DNA from: Prolixibacter sp. NT017
GTDB lineage: Bacteria > Bacteroidota > Bacteroidia > Bacteroidales > Prolixibacteraceae
Assembly: GCF_009617875.1 (NCBI RefSeq)
Contig: NZ_BLAV01000001.1
Location: 1-64,000, forward strand
Direction: 5' to 3'
Length of the DNA stretch: 64,000 bases
Shown: positions 62,894-64,000 of the stretch, in pieces
Layout: the number at the start of each line of letters is the position of its first letter
Numbering within the stretch: position 1 is the first letter of the stretch
The notes under the pieces: generated by a model
Database searches by the model: none
Told to the model about the DNA's origin: nothing
Seen by the model: the letters and a program-made list of their open reading frames with translations, nothing else
Position numbers and translations under genes: made by a program

Positions 62894-63934
62894 ATGAATG
62901 AAGGGCTGAGTAACGTGCGGTGGCAGCCGCCTGAGAACTGGTTGCAGGTCGATACCATTGATATGCATACAGGAGGAGAACCTTTGCGAATTATTGTCGA
63001 TGGGCTTCCTGAAATTCCCGGACAAACCGTCCTGGAAAAACGTCGTTATTTCCGAAAACATTTGGATCATATCCGGAAGGCCTTGATGTGGGAACCACGC
63101 GGGCATGCCGATATGTACGGAGCTGTTTTGACGGCCCCGGTAACGCCTGACGGTCATTTCGGTGTATTCTTTATGCACAACGAAGGATATTCCACCATGT
63201 GCGGCCATGCTATTATTGCGTTGGTGAAATTTGCCCTCGAAACCGGTTTGGTTCAGTATCCGAAAGACGGGTTGATTCGCATCGATGCACCGCCCGGACG
63301 GATTGACGCCTTCGCGGAAATGAAGGGCAACACAGTCGTGAAATCATCGTTTCACAACGTTCCATCGTTTGTCTTGCTGCAGGATAAAACATTGGATGTT
63401 CCGGGTTTAGGTAATATCCGGTTCGATGTGGCTTACGGCGGAACATTTTATGCATTTGTCGATGCCAATGAGATTGGCCTGGAGTTGGTACCGCAGCAAA
63501 TTAGCCGGATAATTGATCTCGGCAGAAAGATAAAAAAAGCGGTGGTCCGGAATTTTGACATTCTCCATCCGTTTGAGGCAGATCTCAGCTTTTTGTACGG
63601 AACCATATTCACGGGGAAACCGAAAGATGGAAAACATCACAGCCGGAATGTTTGCGTTTTTGCCAATGGCGAAGTCGATCGTTCGGCTACCGGTTCAGGC
63701 GTGAGCGCCCGGGCAGCACTTCATGCCGTGAAAGATGGTTTGGAAACGGGAAAAAAGCTGGTTATCGAAAGCTTGATTGATACAACGATGGATGTGGAAA
63801 TAGCGGATATCACTTCGTTCGGGCCTTATTCTGCCGTTATTCCCAAAGTAGCCGGAACAGCATTTTTTACAGGACAGCATCGCTTTTTGATTGATCCGGA
63901 TGACCCGTTGAAAGAAGGATTTTTAATTAGATAA
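62894..63934 (+). CDS. Proline racemase-family protein, predicted trans-3-hydroxy-L-proline dehydratase
   Basis: 346 residues of the proline racemase fold. VDTIDMHTGGEPLRIIVDGL and MCGHAIIALVKFALETG are conserved, with catalytic Cys103. In racemases and 4-hydroxyproline epimerases a second Cys lies in DRSPCGTG; here the motif is DRSATGSG, with Thr266 in that position. Cys plus Thr is the mark of trans-3-hydroxy-L-proline dehydratase, including human L3HYPDH. It would convert trans-3-hydroxy-L-proline to a pyrroline-2-carboxylate species. No signal peptide, so cytoplasmic. It is 115 bases after HypD. Both hydroxyproline isomers occur in collagen, so the cluster can use both. Confidence 0.85.
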   Translation: MNEGLSNVRWQPPENWLQVDTIDMHTGGEPLRIIVDGLPEIPGQTVLEKRRYFRKHLDHIRKALMWEPRGHADMYGAVLTAPVTPDGHFGVFFMHNEGYSTMCGHAIIALVKFALETGLVQYPKDGLIRIDAPPGRIDAFAEMKGNTVVKSSFHNVPSFVLLQDKTLDVPGLGNIRFDVAYGGTFYAFVDANEIGLELVPQQISRIIDLGRKIKKAVVRNFDILHPFEADLSFLYGTIFTGKPKDGKHHSRNVCVFANGEVDRSATGSGVSARAALHAVKDGLETGKKLVIESLIDTTMDVEIADITSFGPYSAVIPKVAGTAFFTGQHRFLIDPDDPLKEGFLIR

Positions 63935-63964
63935 ACAGGTTTCTAACCTCCCAATTTGGTTGAT

Positions 63965-64000
63965 ATGATTCGTTTACGTTCGCTCTTACTTCTCAGTTTA
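63965..64000 (+). CDS. Start of a gene with a hydrophobic N-terminus, cut by the window
   Basis: ATG at 63965 opens a frame that runs off the window as MIRLRSLLLLSL, a basic then hydrophobic start like a signal peptide. It lies 30 bases after the preceding gene, so it may belong to the same operon. The product cannot be identified. Confidence 0.5.
   Translation, partial: MIRLRSLLLLSL

Overview
The window looks like a chromosomal segment of an anaerobic or facultative Bacteroidota, probably Marinilabiliales (Prolixibacteraceae-like). This rests on three SusC/SusD pairs, hybrid membrane-anchored LuxR-type regulators, an ECF sigma/FecR pair, a type 9 secretion (T9SS) C-terminal domain, a group B-type [FeFe]-hydrogenase and glycyl-radical hydroxyproline metabolism. 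The taxon is inferred from gene content only.

Layout. (1) 1-12.9 kb: polysaccharide utilisation locus (PUL) 1. It holds the end of a regulator, susC and susD (all three broken by single-base indels), two GH144 proteins and two GH3 lipoproteins; the GH144 pair suggests beta-1,2-glucan as substrate. (2) 12.95-14.9 kb: an array of 21-bp tandem repeats split in register by an IS3-family element (13081-14683; DDE transposase with a canonical A_AAA_AAG frameshift site). (3) 15.0-17.1 kb: an M13 metallopeptidase. (4) 17.3-28.2 kb: PUL2, with ECF sigma, FecR anti-sigma, an STN-containing SusC, SusD, GH16, GH3 and an EEP-family hydrolase; beta-1,3-glucan-type substrate. (5) 28.3-33.7 kb: GH2, an alpha/beta-hydrolase esterase, an exported redoxin and a second EEP hydrolase. 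(6) 33.7-36.6 kb, minus strand: a group B-like [FeFe]-hydrogenase and L-serine dehydratase. (7) tRNA-Ser(CGA) and a solo GroES-like protein. (8) 37.5-52.4 kb: PUL3, with a propeller/Y_Y_Y/LuxR regulator, SusC, SusD, a PKD surface glycan-binding lipoprotein, GH3, a GH16 lipoprotein and a T9SS-sorted GH16; laminarin or mixed beta-glucan. (9) An exported creatininase-family protein.

(10) 53.4-54.35 kb has no protein gene I can support but is highly structured. Five degenerate copies of a module lie head to tail. Read on the minus strand, each has a dyad, a promoter-like CAnCTTTG element, a segment complementary to UCCUAUGAAAAAAAC, a G/U/A-rich tract and a strong hairpin followed by a U-run. I interpret this as a tandem family of roughly 80-95 nt small RNAs and consider it the most novel part of the window. 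(11) 54.4-56.2 kb: ahpC and a divergent PerR/Fur regulator with candidate boxes, then a DUF493 protein. (12) 56.2-59.5 kb: an unrecognised helical protein and an SLC12-like transporter. (13) 59.5-64 kb: hydroxyproline catabolism, with a glycyl-radical activase, trans-4-hydroxy-L-proline dehydratase (HypD) and a proline-racemase-family protein whose Cys/Thr pair indicates trans-3-hydroxy-L-proline dehydratase; the next gene is cut by the window end.

How the parts fit. The three PULs give TonB-dependent import and stepwise hydrolysis of beta-glucans. Two use a one-protein propeller/HTH regulator, and the one whose SusC carries an STN domain uses sigma/anti-sigma control. Sugar and amino-acid fermentation (hydrogenase, serine dehydratase, HypD) would follow. 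All function calls come from reading motifs; no database search was run.
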